From contig CM046452.1 in assembly GCA_025506515.1 (NCBI GenBank), positions 72,974,080 to 73,038,079 on the forward strand: a stretch of DNA of 64,000 nucleotides, in the 5' to 3' direction. How positions within the stretch are numbered: position 1 is the stretch's first letter; every line of letters starts with the position of its first letter. Origin of the DNA: Flaveria trinervia (lineage: Eukaryota > Streptophyta > Magnoliopsida > Asterales > Asteraceae). The position numbers were made by a program, and so were the translations under genes. This document shows, one piece after another, positions 35,981-47,800 of the stretch. A model generated the notes under the pieces. It was not told where the DNA came from and did no database searches. It worked only from the letters and a program-made list of their open reading frames with translations.

Positions 35981-37325
35981 CTATCTTTCAAGTCAAGGGT
36001 TCACAAGAAGGAATATTGGGAACATGAAAACCAACTCATTAAGGGCTGCAACTCTTCAACTGAGTAATGAGAAGAACAATGACTTAAGAAGCTAGAAGAA
36101 GAATTATCAAGCACTAAGCCAAGAAATAGAGTATCAGCTAAAGACATGATGTTGAATCAAAAAGACCAAGAACTACTGGCTCCTGTACTACACTAGTACC
36201 CTGAATGGTTTGCAGAACCATCTCAGTTGAAACTACAAGAAGGATTGACCACGGCAGAGCTGATCAGAGGGGTGTCTACTCCAAGGGCAAAGTTGATCAA
36301 AAGATAATTGCTTGGAAGATTGACCACGGAAGATTGCTTGGAAGTATGACAGTACATGGAATATGTTTATGGTGAAAAGGATCTCGGGGCTAGTCTAATT
36401 CTTTACAGAGTACTCAACTCTTGTAAATGCCCTGGAGATTCATGATTTAAAAGAACTAGCTCAACATGAACTGATCAATCATACAGCTATGTTCAGGGGA
36501 TATGAATTTGAAAAAATACTTAAGATGTTCAGAAGAACAGACAACTTCAATTCATTAAAGACAATATGCATGAGAAAAGATAAAGCATTTGTCAATCCCC
36601 TTGAGAATAAGAAAAAGATGCAAGCAGAAGAGATTGTATTCCCTGAGCTGAAGGTGAAGCCAATAGAATCACTAAAGAGGAAAATGGTGTATGGTACTCA
36701 TTCCTACACTTCCATCTCAAATGTGTACTATGGTGAGAAAACTTATGAGATGGTGATTGAAAGGAAGTGGGGAGGAAAGAAGGGAGCTGAAATCAGATTA
36801 TTTAATGGATATGAGGTTAGATTGCTTGATGAATCATACATCCAATACATATACACCAGACACTTTAGGGAATTAAATAATAAATTGGGAGAATTAGATA
36901 TGCATTTCTTTCTAAAGTGCATCAAGCTGCGAAAGCTGGCTTATGATCAGATAAGTGCTAAAAGAGAGAAAAGAAAGAAGAAAAAGACACCATTACAGCT
37001 TAGGAATATTGTAAAACTTGAGGTAGATGTAGGGGAGCTTACTGATTGATAGAGATGGTCTTTCTACAATTTCTATTTGGGAGCCTATTTCACTGAAGAA
37101 GCTGCCAATGGAAGCCATCTACAACATGAGCAAGATGAAGATTCATGTGCTAAGTAGAGACAGGATGTTAGAAGCAACAGATTTTGTGAATATGATAAAA
37201 GCTATCCTGGATCCTATTAAAGTTGCATTCATTTTACCCCCAGAAGACCCAGCAGAATCCTCACAACATCAATCACCTCCCAAACATTGAAGAAAACTAG
37301 GTTGTATAATCCTTAGGGGGAGTAT

Positions 37326-37905
37326 TGGTGGACCCTTGAAAGGATCATACATGCCAACTCAATGGGTGATTTGATGATGTTTTGCTGGAATCCCTTAAGT
37401 CCAAAAAGAAATGCGGATGAAATTCTGCTAAGGAAAAGAACAAGTGTTGTCTTCCGCATTTGTCAATGCGGAAGACATAATGCTATGCGGACAAGTATTT
37501 ACTCTTCGCATTGACTAATGCGAAAGACTAAAAGTTAATGCGGACAAGACTTTGCTCATCCGCATTTGACAAATGCGGATGACCGAAAAATGGGCATAAG
37601 TATTTGTTCATCCGCATTAACCAATGCGGATGACCAACCTACTAATACGGATGATCAAGTGAAGAGATGTTGATCAAGTTAACTCATCCGCATTTGTCAA
37701 TGCGGATGAACAAGCAAAGATGGGATGAAGACTTAGACTAGTTCTGATGTAATAGGCCAGGGGTAGTTTAGTAATTTTGTAAAAGGCATCTTGTCTGCCT
37801 ATTTAAAATAGATACCTCGTACATGAGGTCACGGCTGATAGATAGAGAATTTTTGTTGTAATTATTCTCTGTAATTTATCAACTTTTATATATACAATAC
37901 AGAAG

Positions 37906-37907
<2 letters not shown>
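37326..37907 (+). repeat. 3' LTR of the LARD-like element
   Basis: TGGTGGACCC to CAGAAGCA, preceded by a polypurine tract. It contains the hairpin array 37451-37709 and a TATA-like TTATATATAC at about 37885. Its end abuts an ATT microsatellite. No second copy is in the window, so the boundaries rest on the tract and the TG/CA ends only. Confidence 0.6.
37451..37709. repeat. Array of five short hairpins, AATGCGGATGA type
   Basis: Inverted repeats at 37451-37474 (CTTCCGCATT stem), 37503-37526 (imperfect), 37556-37582 (12-bp perfect stem, 3-base loop), 37608-37633 (11-bp stem) and 37684-37709 (11-bp stem). All share the TCATCCGCATT / AATGCGGATGA arms but differ in loop sequence. Confidence 0.88.
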
Positions 37908-37936
<29 letters not shown>

Positions 37937-38036
37937 TTATTATTATTATATTATTATTATATATTATTATATTATTATTATATTATTATTATTTATTATT
38001 ATTATTATTATTATTATGATTATTATTATTATTATA
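37908..38036. repeat. (ATT)n microsatellite
   Basis: About 130 bases of imperfect ATT/TTA repeats immediately after the LTR end. Confidence 0.9.
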
Positions 38037-39159
38037 AATAGATGTAATGTTAGATTTAGTAGTATTATTATTTTAGGCGTTAAGGTTATCGTTAAGGGTG
38101 GGTTTTGGGTAGCCTAACCTTAGTTAGCATGGAATGATCACCAATGCTTAAACAAGGCAGCATAAACCAACATTCAACCATGACAATAACTTGTTAGTTG
38201 TATATGTACCTAACTTAGGATGATTTGAACTGTATGAGGACTTTAAGATATTACCATATTATACTAGGAATAATATCAAGTGTTGTGCAACTATTAAACA
38301 GGTGAGTTCCTCTGAAGTTTGTATACATAACTTGTGATATGTAGCATCTGATAACCGGTAATAATTGAAGAATTTATTATCAATTGCATCTGTTATATGT
38401 AGCAATACTTGATAGAATGCTTGAGGGCTGCTTGTATGATTCTGCTTTAACTAGGAAGTTTGTATACATAACCTGGCTATGTGAATTTATACAGTGCTTA
38501 CTTTGTTCTTATCTCTTTACAATGGTTGCATCTACTTTATACAATATTCAATATTAAATAGGTTTTGAATTTTGAAGAATGATATGTCCATGAACTCATA
38601 AGTTTTATGCCGAGTCTTAAATATTTTCATTTTGTGGACACACATCCTAGGTGTTAATTGATTGAAGAGATCGAAAATTACATGCTAGCCTATGAGGAAA
38701 TAAAGGTCTTAGAGCGCTACTGAAGATTTGAATCTCTAGTTTAGTTAAACTAATGTAATAGTATGACTAAAGGACAATATGTTATGGTGCATAATTAAAG
38801 TTAGACTTCTGCTATGAACCTTATGGTTACTATGTGTTTAGTATATCTGATACGTAACGCTTCCCAGGTTGTGCCTTAGGAGGCCAGCGTTATAAAATTT
38901 GGGTTGATTAGGACCCGATAAATAAATAGCAGATTTGATGACCCACGTGTGAGGTATATCTGGTCAAAAAGCCTTGGGCGGGTAACTCAAGTTAAGAGTA
39001 AACATGAGTTTGGCACATATCCATCTAATGTTAATGATTATTAGAAGTAGGATTTATGTACATACATATGTATGTAAGGTTATTGTACAAAGGGATCTAA
39101 TTCTACAAAGCCTACTACAAAACGACCCGAGTCTTTGGAGTGATGGTATGTTCGTAAGC
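38037..39159. other. Intergenic DNA, no gene seen
   Basis: No convincing reading frame or repeat boundary. A less AT-rich block at 38850-39130 may be an old LTR remnant, but no partner is in the window. Confidence 0.4.
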
Positions 39160-39900
39160 TTTATAATTACATAACATATATAATAATTACACAAACTATG
39201 TTGATAATTTCACAATTTATGTTAATAGTTATTAGAAAATCTATATATATAAAATATTTATAGTAATAACTACACAACATTTAAAATAATCTTCCTACTC
39301 TAATAAACAAGTATTTTAATATGACACATGTCAACACTATAATCATACTTATCAAATTTTCTCGCATCTCTCTCGTATTAAATAATGATCTTAATTACTA
39401 AAAATATCATTTAACATTTATTTATATTTAATAAATTAAGAAAGATATCTATTTATTAATATTATTTCTAAATAAATATATTTTTTACAAAATAATTTTT
39501 GTTCTAAAGCATAAAACTTTTCTAAAAATATGAGTATTTTAAAATTGGTATCTTTAAAAAGTCAATTTTTTTAAATGACATTTATATACGGTTTGTTTTA
39601 GGACAAAATGTTTTTTTTTGGAAAAAATTATAATAAAATTTTAAAAATTTGCTATCATTATTTTATTACTTACAGTAATTTCTCATACGTAATTTCAGTC
39701 ATATCATATCTTAAAATATCATTTTATAATTAATACATTTTATTATATTAATATTTTATTTATTCAAACCGTGTAACATACGATTTTACTAAAGCTAGTT
39801 ACGCAATATACATTAGTAATTACACAATCAGCATAAATTATTATGCAACCAATGTTATAACTAACCACATTCGTAATCACACACACGCATAGAATATCGA
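39160..39900. repeat. Degenerate TAATTACACAACATATGTTA array
   Basis: On both sides of the Helitron candidate are loose repeats of a roughly 25-base unit (TAATTACACAAACTATGTTGA, TAATTTCACAATTTATGTTAA, TAACTACACAACAT, then TAATTACACAATCAGCATAAA, TATGCAACCAATGTTATAA). If the insertion is removed the array is continuous. Confidence 0.5.
39290..39798 (+). mobile_element. Candidate non-autonomous Helitron, about 0.5 kb
   Basis: It starts TCTTCCTACTCTAATAAACA after an A and contains the GACACATGTCA block typical of plant Helitron 5' regions. It ends with a short hairpin (CGTGTAACATACG) ten bases before CTAG, followed by T. Insertion between A and T without target duplication, TC start and CTAG end fit the Helitron rules. 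There are no terminal inverted repeats and no Rep/helicase coding, so it would need an autonomous relative. Confidence 0.6.
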
Positions 39901-41506
39901 TGTTTATTTTTAACAAAAAGGTGATTATTAAAAAATGTTAGAAATAGTATACTCAAATTATAAAAAAAATTCTTGATTTTACGTTATATTTTTTATGTTT
40001 GATAATTGTTCCTTCACATCTGAATGATTGATTTTCTAGATCAATAGCTGACACTCCTTTGTACCCACTACAATTTCACTTTAACAAAAAAACACTTTGC
40101 CCAAAATATATATAATTTAGTTATGGACTAAAATTATTCAGAAGCCTCATTATCATATCGAATTTGGTTGAAAATGTAACTTAAGTGTGTGCACATATTG
40201 AAAAGTAGAGAAGTTGGTCGTCCTTCTATTATGCACATCGTCGTGTCAGTTTTGTAAGAAACAAGATGTGACTACTTAGCCTTCATTATATTTTATTCTA
40301 ATATTGTTTAGATTCTATAAAAAGGGGCATTATCAACACAGTTTGTTCTTATTACATATGATTATCAACACAGTTTGTTCTTTACCGGGACATTGTATAT
40401 GAAATGGACACACAAGTTATACATGTAGTTCAGACTCATTATATATAGTCCTTTATCAAGATATTCATTAATTAATTCTTGGTTGGATAGTGGTAAATTT
40501 AGGGGCTCGAAAACAAGATGATGAAAATGAGTGACCGTAATCATACTAAATTTATAGATATCAATGATGTTTGTTAATCACCTTATATATATCTTGATTA
40601 AAAAATAAAACTGTTGGATTTAGTGTGAGACTGATAACTATGTATATTTCATGTTTAATGAGATTTTATAACAAAAGGGTAACCAATGAATTAAGTGTAA
40701 CAATGATTTGATGCTTATTGATAATTGGTTACTTAAGATAACGAATATGTGTGTGTTACTTAAGTAGTGGCATGTTTCTAGATATCTAACACTTATATGT
40801 TGAAGTATGTTAAATCTTGTATACATAGGAGATTGTTATTTTCATGCGCCCAAAGCGCAATACATCATGACATGTGGTCACATACAGGTTGACGCCATTT
40901 ACATATTTAATTCTGATTTATATATGTTCATCCAATAATACCATAATGCATTTTAATCGATAGTGAATTAATATAGAAAAAGAACAATAACCCCACACAT
41001 ATGTCATTTCTGCACAACTGTCAACCAAACGTTTAATTGGTAATCATCAAATAGAAAGGAAATTAAATTATCACATATTTGATATTAAGTATATGAACTA
41101 ATTTAAATGATATCATAAAAATTGTTTAAAATATTATATATACATGTATTAAAAAGCAAGTTAATTAACAGCTACAGTGAACTTTTACATTTAACTTTTT
41201 TACCATAAAATTTTTTTTATCTATCGTTTCCGGTTTTTGGCAATTGTTTTTTGTTTAATTATATTGTATTGTATATCATTGAAGATGCAACTCTGGTGTC
41301 CAATCACCAATTTTTTTTTATTTCTATACGTTATTGGTAGTAGACTACATCTTTTTAATACGTGTTGTCTTCTTACTCATTTGCAGGCCACATGTGATCT
41401 TTATCTATGTTTAAAATAAGAGAGAAATACAAAGACAATAGGAAACATAAGAGATTTGAGAGAGAAAAGGTAATATGCCCATCTCCTCGCAGGCGACTCT
41501 TTAGTC
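39901..41506. other. AT-rich intergenic DNA, no gene seen
   Basis: No coding or RNA gene recognised. The ORFs around 40638 and 41237 lack codon structure or family resemblance. Confidence 0.5.
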
Positions 41507-41514
41507 GTCTTCGC
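41507..41514. repeat. Probable 8-bp target duplication of the split MITE, left
   Basis: GTCTTCGC, matched 7 of 8 by GTCTTCAC at 49580-49587. The single mismatch is at a CpG. Confidence 0.5.
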
Positions 41515-41709
41515 GTTTTGAGACCGGATCGCAACGGTTGATGGAGGATGGGTCGAACCGGTGGTCGGACCAGATTTTAAAATTATTTTTTTTAATTTTA
41601 ATTAGTAAAAAGAAGGGTTGAATAATAGATTAGTATATTCAACATAAGATTATCGTTAAGTTTTATATGTAACTATAAAATGCACACTTAAATTCCGTAT
41701 ATTGAATCA

Positions 41710-41714
41710 TATGT
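41710..41714. repeat. Target-site duplication TATGT of the Reina element, left
   Basis: Matches 49402-49406, directly outside the two LTRs. Confidence 0.85.
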
Positions 41715-42042
41715 TGTTATGACTCCAAATCACATGAATACAGGCTCACATGTTCCAAATGTTAATACAGGTCAAGTTACAAGAAGAATGGGTGCCCGGA
41801 TCCGAAGACCTTCAAGATTGCTTCACAACTATGTCATGAATGCCACCTCAACAAAGCCTAACTAACCTCTAGTGGGCTATAAGAGTGAGAGAGACTTATT
41901 TAATTAATTATGAAAAGTGTTATATGTGTGTGAATTCTTTTCCCCATCCCAGATCTGCTTTTGTAACCTCCCATCCCCTTCTTGGATATCAATACAATCA
42001 AATTGAACTCACTTAATTACTCTTGATATTGCCTTCACTACA
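41715..42042 (+). repeat. Reina 5' LTR
   Basis: TGTTATGACTCC to TTCACTACA. It aligns with 49077-49401 with about 14 substitutions and three one-base indels. Confidence 0.9.
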
Positions 42043-43731
42043 TTGTGCTTTCATTGATCATTGGCATCCATGGCCGATGGAACTCGATTTAAAGCGGTTG
42101 ATACCGAAGTGAAGGTGTTGAAGGACGACCAGGTTAAGCTCCGATCCGATGTGACTCTATCTTAGCTTCCCAAGCTCGTCAGGAGACGCTCCTCAAAGAG
42201 TTGATGGCTCATCTTTCTCATACGCCGTTGAAAGGGTCACGCGTTGACGATGGCGGTGATTCTTCGAGTGGGGGATCTGGTGGTTCCTTCGTTGATCATC
42301 CGTCGGTGTTGGGTCGCCACAAACCAGCACCGGTTCTTCTTCCCCGTTTCTCCGGCGACAACCCAGAGCGTTGGCTCGCTCAGGCCGCTCGTTATTTTGA
42401 CTTCTACATAATTTCTGATTCCGACCGTTTGACTATTTGCTCTTTCTATTTGGATGACGCAGCCGCTGATTGGTTCGATTGGTTGCAACGTGTCACACCC
42501 CAACCTTGACGGCGGAAACGTCGAGGAGTGAGAATTAAGATCGTTCACAGCCACATAACGCTATTAATATTCCCAAATATATATATTAATCATAAAATCC
42601 AATTGTATCATTATAATCATAAGTCTCAAAGAAATTAAAAGCATAACAAAAGATGCAACAAGTAATTTTATTTATTTATTTAGGTTCACTCCTAGATATG
42701 TATGCCTCAAAGAGTAGAAATCAAGCTTGAGTATTTCCTAAAATATGTTAAAAATAAAAGGTCAACAATAATGTTGGTGAGATTTCCATAGTTTGCAATA
42801 CGTAAGTATATAAAAGATGGCAATTCATATTGTAAGTTAGAGAACATAGTAAACTAGGGATGTAAGACAGAATGCACAATCAAACCTTGACAAAATTTTA
42901 CAAGTCTCAAACGTTTACAAGCATATACGATTAGCTAAGTGTATTTGGATCAACCAAGCAGGCTTGTCAGGCCCATAGATCTATGACGTTGCCAGGCTAG
43001 CAATAGTTAATGATTGTACATATAATCGACATTACATGATAGTTAAAAAAGTCATCTAATCACAACATGTAAGTAATTGCCATTAGTTTACAAGTATCAA
43101 ACGAGTTTACAAGTGCAAAAGTTATAAGTAACATGTTTCACCCCAAAGTGTGAAATAAACTAAAAAGAGGTATGAAAATACTCATCTGATCAATATGTAT
43201 ATATTTGAGGATTAAAATAGAATATTAAACGTCGTTTCAACGTAGCCCTTCACAATGCACCTAAAATGTGTATTCACAAGATTTTTTAACTATAGTAAAT
43301 TTAATGTTTTAACAAGAGCTAGGGTTTTAGTAATATTTGGGGATTTTTTTTTAAGTATGTTATATATCTTAATAAGAAAGTTACCATTTATGTATTTAAT
43401 AGGGAAATGAAATTAAAACCTTTTGTAACAAGTATTAACGTTTAAATATAATTTTAAATAACCACTTTAAAATAATCATGATTTAAAAAGTAACGTTTGG
43501 ACCAATAATAATTTATTATTTAATATTTGGAATCCATATTAATAGAATAAACAACGAATAACCTTTGTTAAAAAAATTTATTAAGAAAAAGTTAGTTAAT
43601 TATTTTAAATACATATATATATATATATTAGTTGATGTTTATAAAATATTTAAAGTTTACAAAAATTATTTTTATATTATTAAAAATTTTCCATAGTTAT
43701 TTTATTGGCTAGAAAGCCTTAAAAAAACATG

Positions 43732-43804
43732 AGGGTGCCCGGGTTCAAACCCGGGACCTCATGTTGATGTTGCAAGTGTCTTAACCAGTGAACCAGGGCC
43801 TTGG
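43732..43804 (-). other. tRNA-like / SINE-like segment inside the solo LTR
   Basis: Reversed, it reads CTGGTTCACTGGTTAAGACAC (A-box-like) and, 35 bases on, CCCGGGTTTGAACCCGGG (B-box-like T arm with a perfect stem). A proper acceptor stem cannot be formed, so this is not called as a working tRNA gene. It could be a tRNA relic, the head of a SINE, or an internal RNA polymerase III promoter captured by the LTR family. Confidence 0.45.
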
Positions 43805-44659
43805 CCTTGGTTCACTTTAGTTTTAACTTCTTTTAAAACATAACTAAAACCAAAAACCCCCAAATCCTAAGAACCCTAATTCAACAAATCCCAAAATTAA
43901 ACATCAATTCGATAATTTCAAGTATGTACACAAGTTAGATTACCCGAATTGAAGATTAGATTGGTATGAACCGGTTAGAAACGAGTCGCGACCAACGTAG
44001 AGCTCGATTATGATCAAATGGTGATTATAATCCGATTAACTTCATGTGGAGCTTCGGGGAACGCTCGCGAATCACAGCCCTCAATTAATTTCAGGTTTCG
44101 AAGGCCGGGTGATGGTGTTTGCGTGGTTGCAGGTTCGCGGTTAAGGTGAAGCTCGAAAGGGATGTTAGTGTTTGTTTCAGATGCAATTGAGAGTTGCAAT
44201 CTTTTAGTATTAGGTACATGATTGTTTATGTTCGATTAATTAGACTATTATTGGAGGTTAATGCTCGAACGACTCATTTGATGTACGCGACCATTTCCCT
44301 ACTTGTTAAGGTTCATAACGGTTGTTTAATTTCAATTAGAGATCATAATTGAGTTCTAAATGCGTTGGTGAACCGGTTGGGATCTTTTGGTATTAAAATT
44401 GAAGAGTTTCGAGTGGATTTAGAGGTCACCGGAGCCGCAGTCAGCGATGGCCGGAGGGTCGTACGGAAAAACGTGAAAGGGAATGGGGGTGGGGTTTGGG
44501 ATTTAGAAATTTCATTTTTAGTCCCTTCAGTTTGGTTTTTATTAATTTATACTCAAAACTATATTTGAAGTTTATTAATTGACAAAACATCCCCCTTAAC
44601 TTCCTTGATTTAAGTTTTAACTCATTTACAACTTATTACTTATATAAGTTTTATTAGTT

Positions 44660-44667
44660 ATTATGTC

Positions 44668-44699
<32 letters not shown>

Positions 44700-44850
44700 T
44701 ATTATTATTATTATTATTATTATTGTTATTATTATTATATTATTATTAACATAATTATTATTATTACAAGAGAATATATTATTATTATATTATTATATTA
44801 TTATTATTATTATTATTATTATTATCTATTATTATTATTATAGTTATTAT
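44660..44850. repeat. (ATT)n microsatellite
   Basis: Imperfect ATT repeat in the solo LTR, interrupted by AACATAATT and GAGAATAT segments. Confidence 0.9.
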
Positions 44851-47800
44851 GATTGTTAGTTATTTTATAATCCTTTAGAAATGTTATTTTGTTCAATTTA
44901 ATAAATAAGCTATAAACTTTTTACATTAAAGAATTAAAGACTAACTAAGTGATAAACACAAATAGCCCAAAGATTTCATGAAAAGCATTAATAGTCCTTA
45001 CAAGAATAACGAGGTTAACTATTAGTTAACCAAAAATACAAGATGTTACACAACAACACCACCAATTGTCTACATGGGATGTGTTTATGGCTGCCCTTCT
45101 AAAATGTTTTCATAGTCCGGGGTTAGAGGAACCAGAAGGCCAATTGGCTAAATTACAACAAACGACCACCGTTGCGGATTACCGGAATCGATTTGAAGCA
45201 ATTTCTAATAGTACTATTCCCCTTCCTAAGGCATTTTTGGTGAGTTGCTTCATCTCTGGCTTACGATCTGATATCAAGCAATCAGTTCTCATTCACCAAC
45301 CTACTACCCTAGATGATGCCATGAATTTGGCACAATTACACGAGTAATGAATTCAATTGTAAAAAGGGGTGGGTCGTCTCTCTGTCGGCTCTTCCAAACC
45401 CTTATTACCCACGCCGACTAGTCCGTCACTACGGTCTTCCTCAACCTCCAAAACTCCTCCGGCTACTGTCGGTTTTCGTCGTCTAACTCCGGCGGAACTT
45501 GCAGTTAAACGGGTTCAAGGCTTGTGTTTCCGCTGTGATGAAAAATACACATGGGACCATAAGTGTAAGTCTGCTCCACAATTTTTATTTTTTGATGAGG
45601 AACCACCTCACCCCGAACCCCCCTTGGATTCTCCTTCTTCTGAGACAACCGATGCACTCCTCGCTGATACACTCCAAATGGAGGAGGTTAAAAACCAATC
45701 TGACATCTCTTATAATGCCTTGTCCGGTGGCTCGTCTTCAACTACTCTTCGTTTTTCGGGTACGGTGCAAGGTAAGACTGTTCAGGTACTTTTGGATGGT
45801 GGTAGTACCCACTGTTTTGTTCAGACTCGGGTTGCTCAATTTCTTAGTTTACCATTGAATCAGTGTCTTCTTTTACGGTGTTGGTGGGTAGTGGGGAAAG
45901 AATACCCTGTTCTAGTCTAGCTCGGCAAGTAGAATTGGTCATTCAGCAGCAGTCTATTTGGTCGATTTCTATGTTTTACCCTTGCAAGGTTGGGACATGG
46001 TTTTGGGAGTATCATGGTGGCTACTTTAGGACCCGTTATTACAGATTATCAGGCTTCTTCTTTTGAGTTTCAGTTGCATGGTAAAACCTTCGTTGGCAAG
46101 GGATGTCACTCCGACTATCCAACCGATTCAATTCCATGGATTCCAACAATTAGTTCACACTAATGCCATTGGTCACCTATTTCATTTGCAATTATTACCA
46201 TCTGAATACTCTACTGCACCACCTTATCCAGATGACTTGCAACAGGTGTTGAATGAGTTTGCTCCGGTTTTTCAGCCTCCTACAGGCCTTCCACCAAACC
46301 GTTCTCAAGATCATCACATTGATCTCCTTCCCATGAGTCACCCAGTTTCCATCCGACCATACCGGTACCCTCATTTTCAGAAACACGAGATTGAGCGACT
46401 GGTCGCTGAAATGTTGCTCAAGGTATTATTCGCCCTAGTACTAGTTGTTTCTCTTCACCTGTTCTTTTGGTCAAGAAAAAGGATGGCACATGGTGCTTTT
46501 GCGTCGACTATCGAGCTTTAAATGCTATTACCATTAAAGATCGCTTTCCTATTCCATCTATTGATGAGCTTTTTGATGAACTTTATGACTCTCGGGTGTT
46601 CTCCAACTCGACCTCTTAGCTGGTTACCACCAATTCGTATTGCTAGCGGGGATGCCTTCAAAACAGCTTTCCGAACCCATGATGGTCTTACGAATTCCTT
46701 GTCATGCCCTTTGTTTTGACCAACGGTCCTTCTGCTTTTCAACGACTCATGAATGACGTGTTTTGGCCCCATTTACGTAAGTTTATTTTGGTATTCTTTG
46801 ATGACATTCTCATTTATAGCAAGAATTGGGAGGATCATTTGACCCATTTAGCTACTGCCTTATAATTGCTTCTTGAGCACCGGTTAGTAGCTAAGTTGTC
46901 TAAATGCATTTTTGGTCAAAACCATATTTCTTATTTGGGACATATTATTTCGGGGCAAGGTGTGGTTGTTGACCCTTCCAAAATACTTTCCATTCAGAAT
47001 TGGCCAACCCCTAAGACTGTAAAGGATGTTCGTGCCTTTTTGGGGCTTACGGGTTATTACCGTCGGTTCATACACAACTATGTTGCGGTTGTTGGCCCTT
47101 TAACAGATCTGTTACGAAAAGATGCATTTCACTGGTCGGCTTCTACTCACGATGCTTTCCACCAGCTTAAGTCGTTACTTAGCTCGACCCAGGTACTGCG
47201 TTTACCAAACTTCAATAAACCAATTACTCTCGAGATGGACGCCTCGGGTGTCGGTATTGGTGTTGTCTTATCTCAAGATAAACATCCCTTAGCCTATTTC
47301 AGCAAGAAATTATGCCCTCGTATGCAACAGGCTTCCACTTACCACCGGGAAATGTATGCGATTACTCAAGCTATCGCAAAGTGGCGCCAATATCTTCTCG
47401 GTAACCGTTTTACTATTCTAACTGACCAACAATCTCTGAAAAACTTGCAAGATCAGATCATTCAAACTCCAGAACAACATAAATGGTTAGGAAAACTTCT
47501 AGGTTTTGATTTTGAGATTTTATATCGTCCCGGTAAATTGAATGTTGCTGCCGATGCCCTGTCTCAAACACCAGATGGCCAATTATTGGCGCTTTATTCT
47601 CATGAACCCTCGTTCCTCCATGACCTTCGTCTGGCCATCACCCACGATCCCGAATCCCAACAGATTATTGCCAAATGTTCCTCCAATTCATCACCCAGGC
47701 CGAAATTCATTTTCAAAGATGCCTTCTTTTCTATCGTGGTCGTTTATCGATTCCCCCTGATAATAACCTCCAACATCAGTTATTGTCTGAGTTTCATTCG

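Larger units (their letters stand above)
30809..37290 (+). pseudogene. Long unknown retroelement ORF, broken and interrupted
   Basis: About 4.1 kb of protein-like sequence once the 33573-35985 insertion and its target copy are ignored. Its parts are an N-terminal globular region (30809-31560, with the segments ITEDSVRRCLQFGDD, LPWRFLIHMFQHCLS and RSYKYIKNRDPRNFYSG), a proline/glutamine repeat (31599-31815) and a serine/acidic linker (31900-32080). A strongly predicted coiled coil (32091-32480) precedes an acidic stretch, then a region with VIDLEEGEIAG (33180). After the insertion comes a C-terminal region with ERKWGGKKGAEIRLFNGYEV (36750) and a lysine-rich tail (36960-36990). The N-terminal part resembles, from memory, ORFs found in large composite plant retroelements that databases label with unrelated names; I cannot confirm this. 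There are frame breaks near 31025, 31360, 31580, 31900, 32080, 32717, 32850, 33028 and 36068. The function is unknown. Confidence 0.6.
30394..37907 (+). mobile_element. Large LTR-element derivative without pol (LARD-like)
   Basis: This stretch carries one long broken reading frame (30809-37290, interrupted by a younger insertion), a polypurine tract (CCTTAGGGGGAG, about 37311-37322) and an LTR (37326-37907). No protease, integrase or reverse transcriptase motifs are seen. The upstream boundary is uncertain. The preceding LTR (29243-30393) does not resemble 37326-37907 beyond the CCGCATT words, so this element's own 5' LTR seems to be missing. It may alternatively be the distal part of a larger element. 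Confidence 0.5.
42491..45050 (-). mobile_element. Solo LTR (2.56 kb) inserted in Reina gag
   Basis: On the plus strand TGTCACACCCC to AGATGTTACA; reversed, it starts TGTAACATCTTG and ends GGGGTGTGACA, like other Tekay/plant gypsy LTRs. The flanks are CAACG (42486-42490) and CAACA (45051-45055), a target duplication with one CpG change, and the gag frame resumes exactly after it. No internal region is present, so recombination between two LTRs left this copy. It contains a tRNA-like segment and an ATT microsatellite; the ORF at 44365 is not convincing. Confidence 0.75.

Noticed and set aside
37316..37907. Same LTR family as 29243-30393
   Set aside because: Only the CCGCATT words are shared; the promoter regions and ends do not align.
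42201..42509. Independent host gene
   Set aside because: Its frame is the Reina gag N-terminal region and resumes after the solo LTR at 45056.
43732..43804. Functional tRNA gene
   Set aside because: The T-arm-like stem is perfect, but the acceptor stem does not pair and the anticodon arm is poor.
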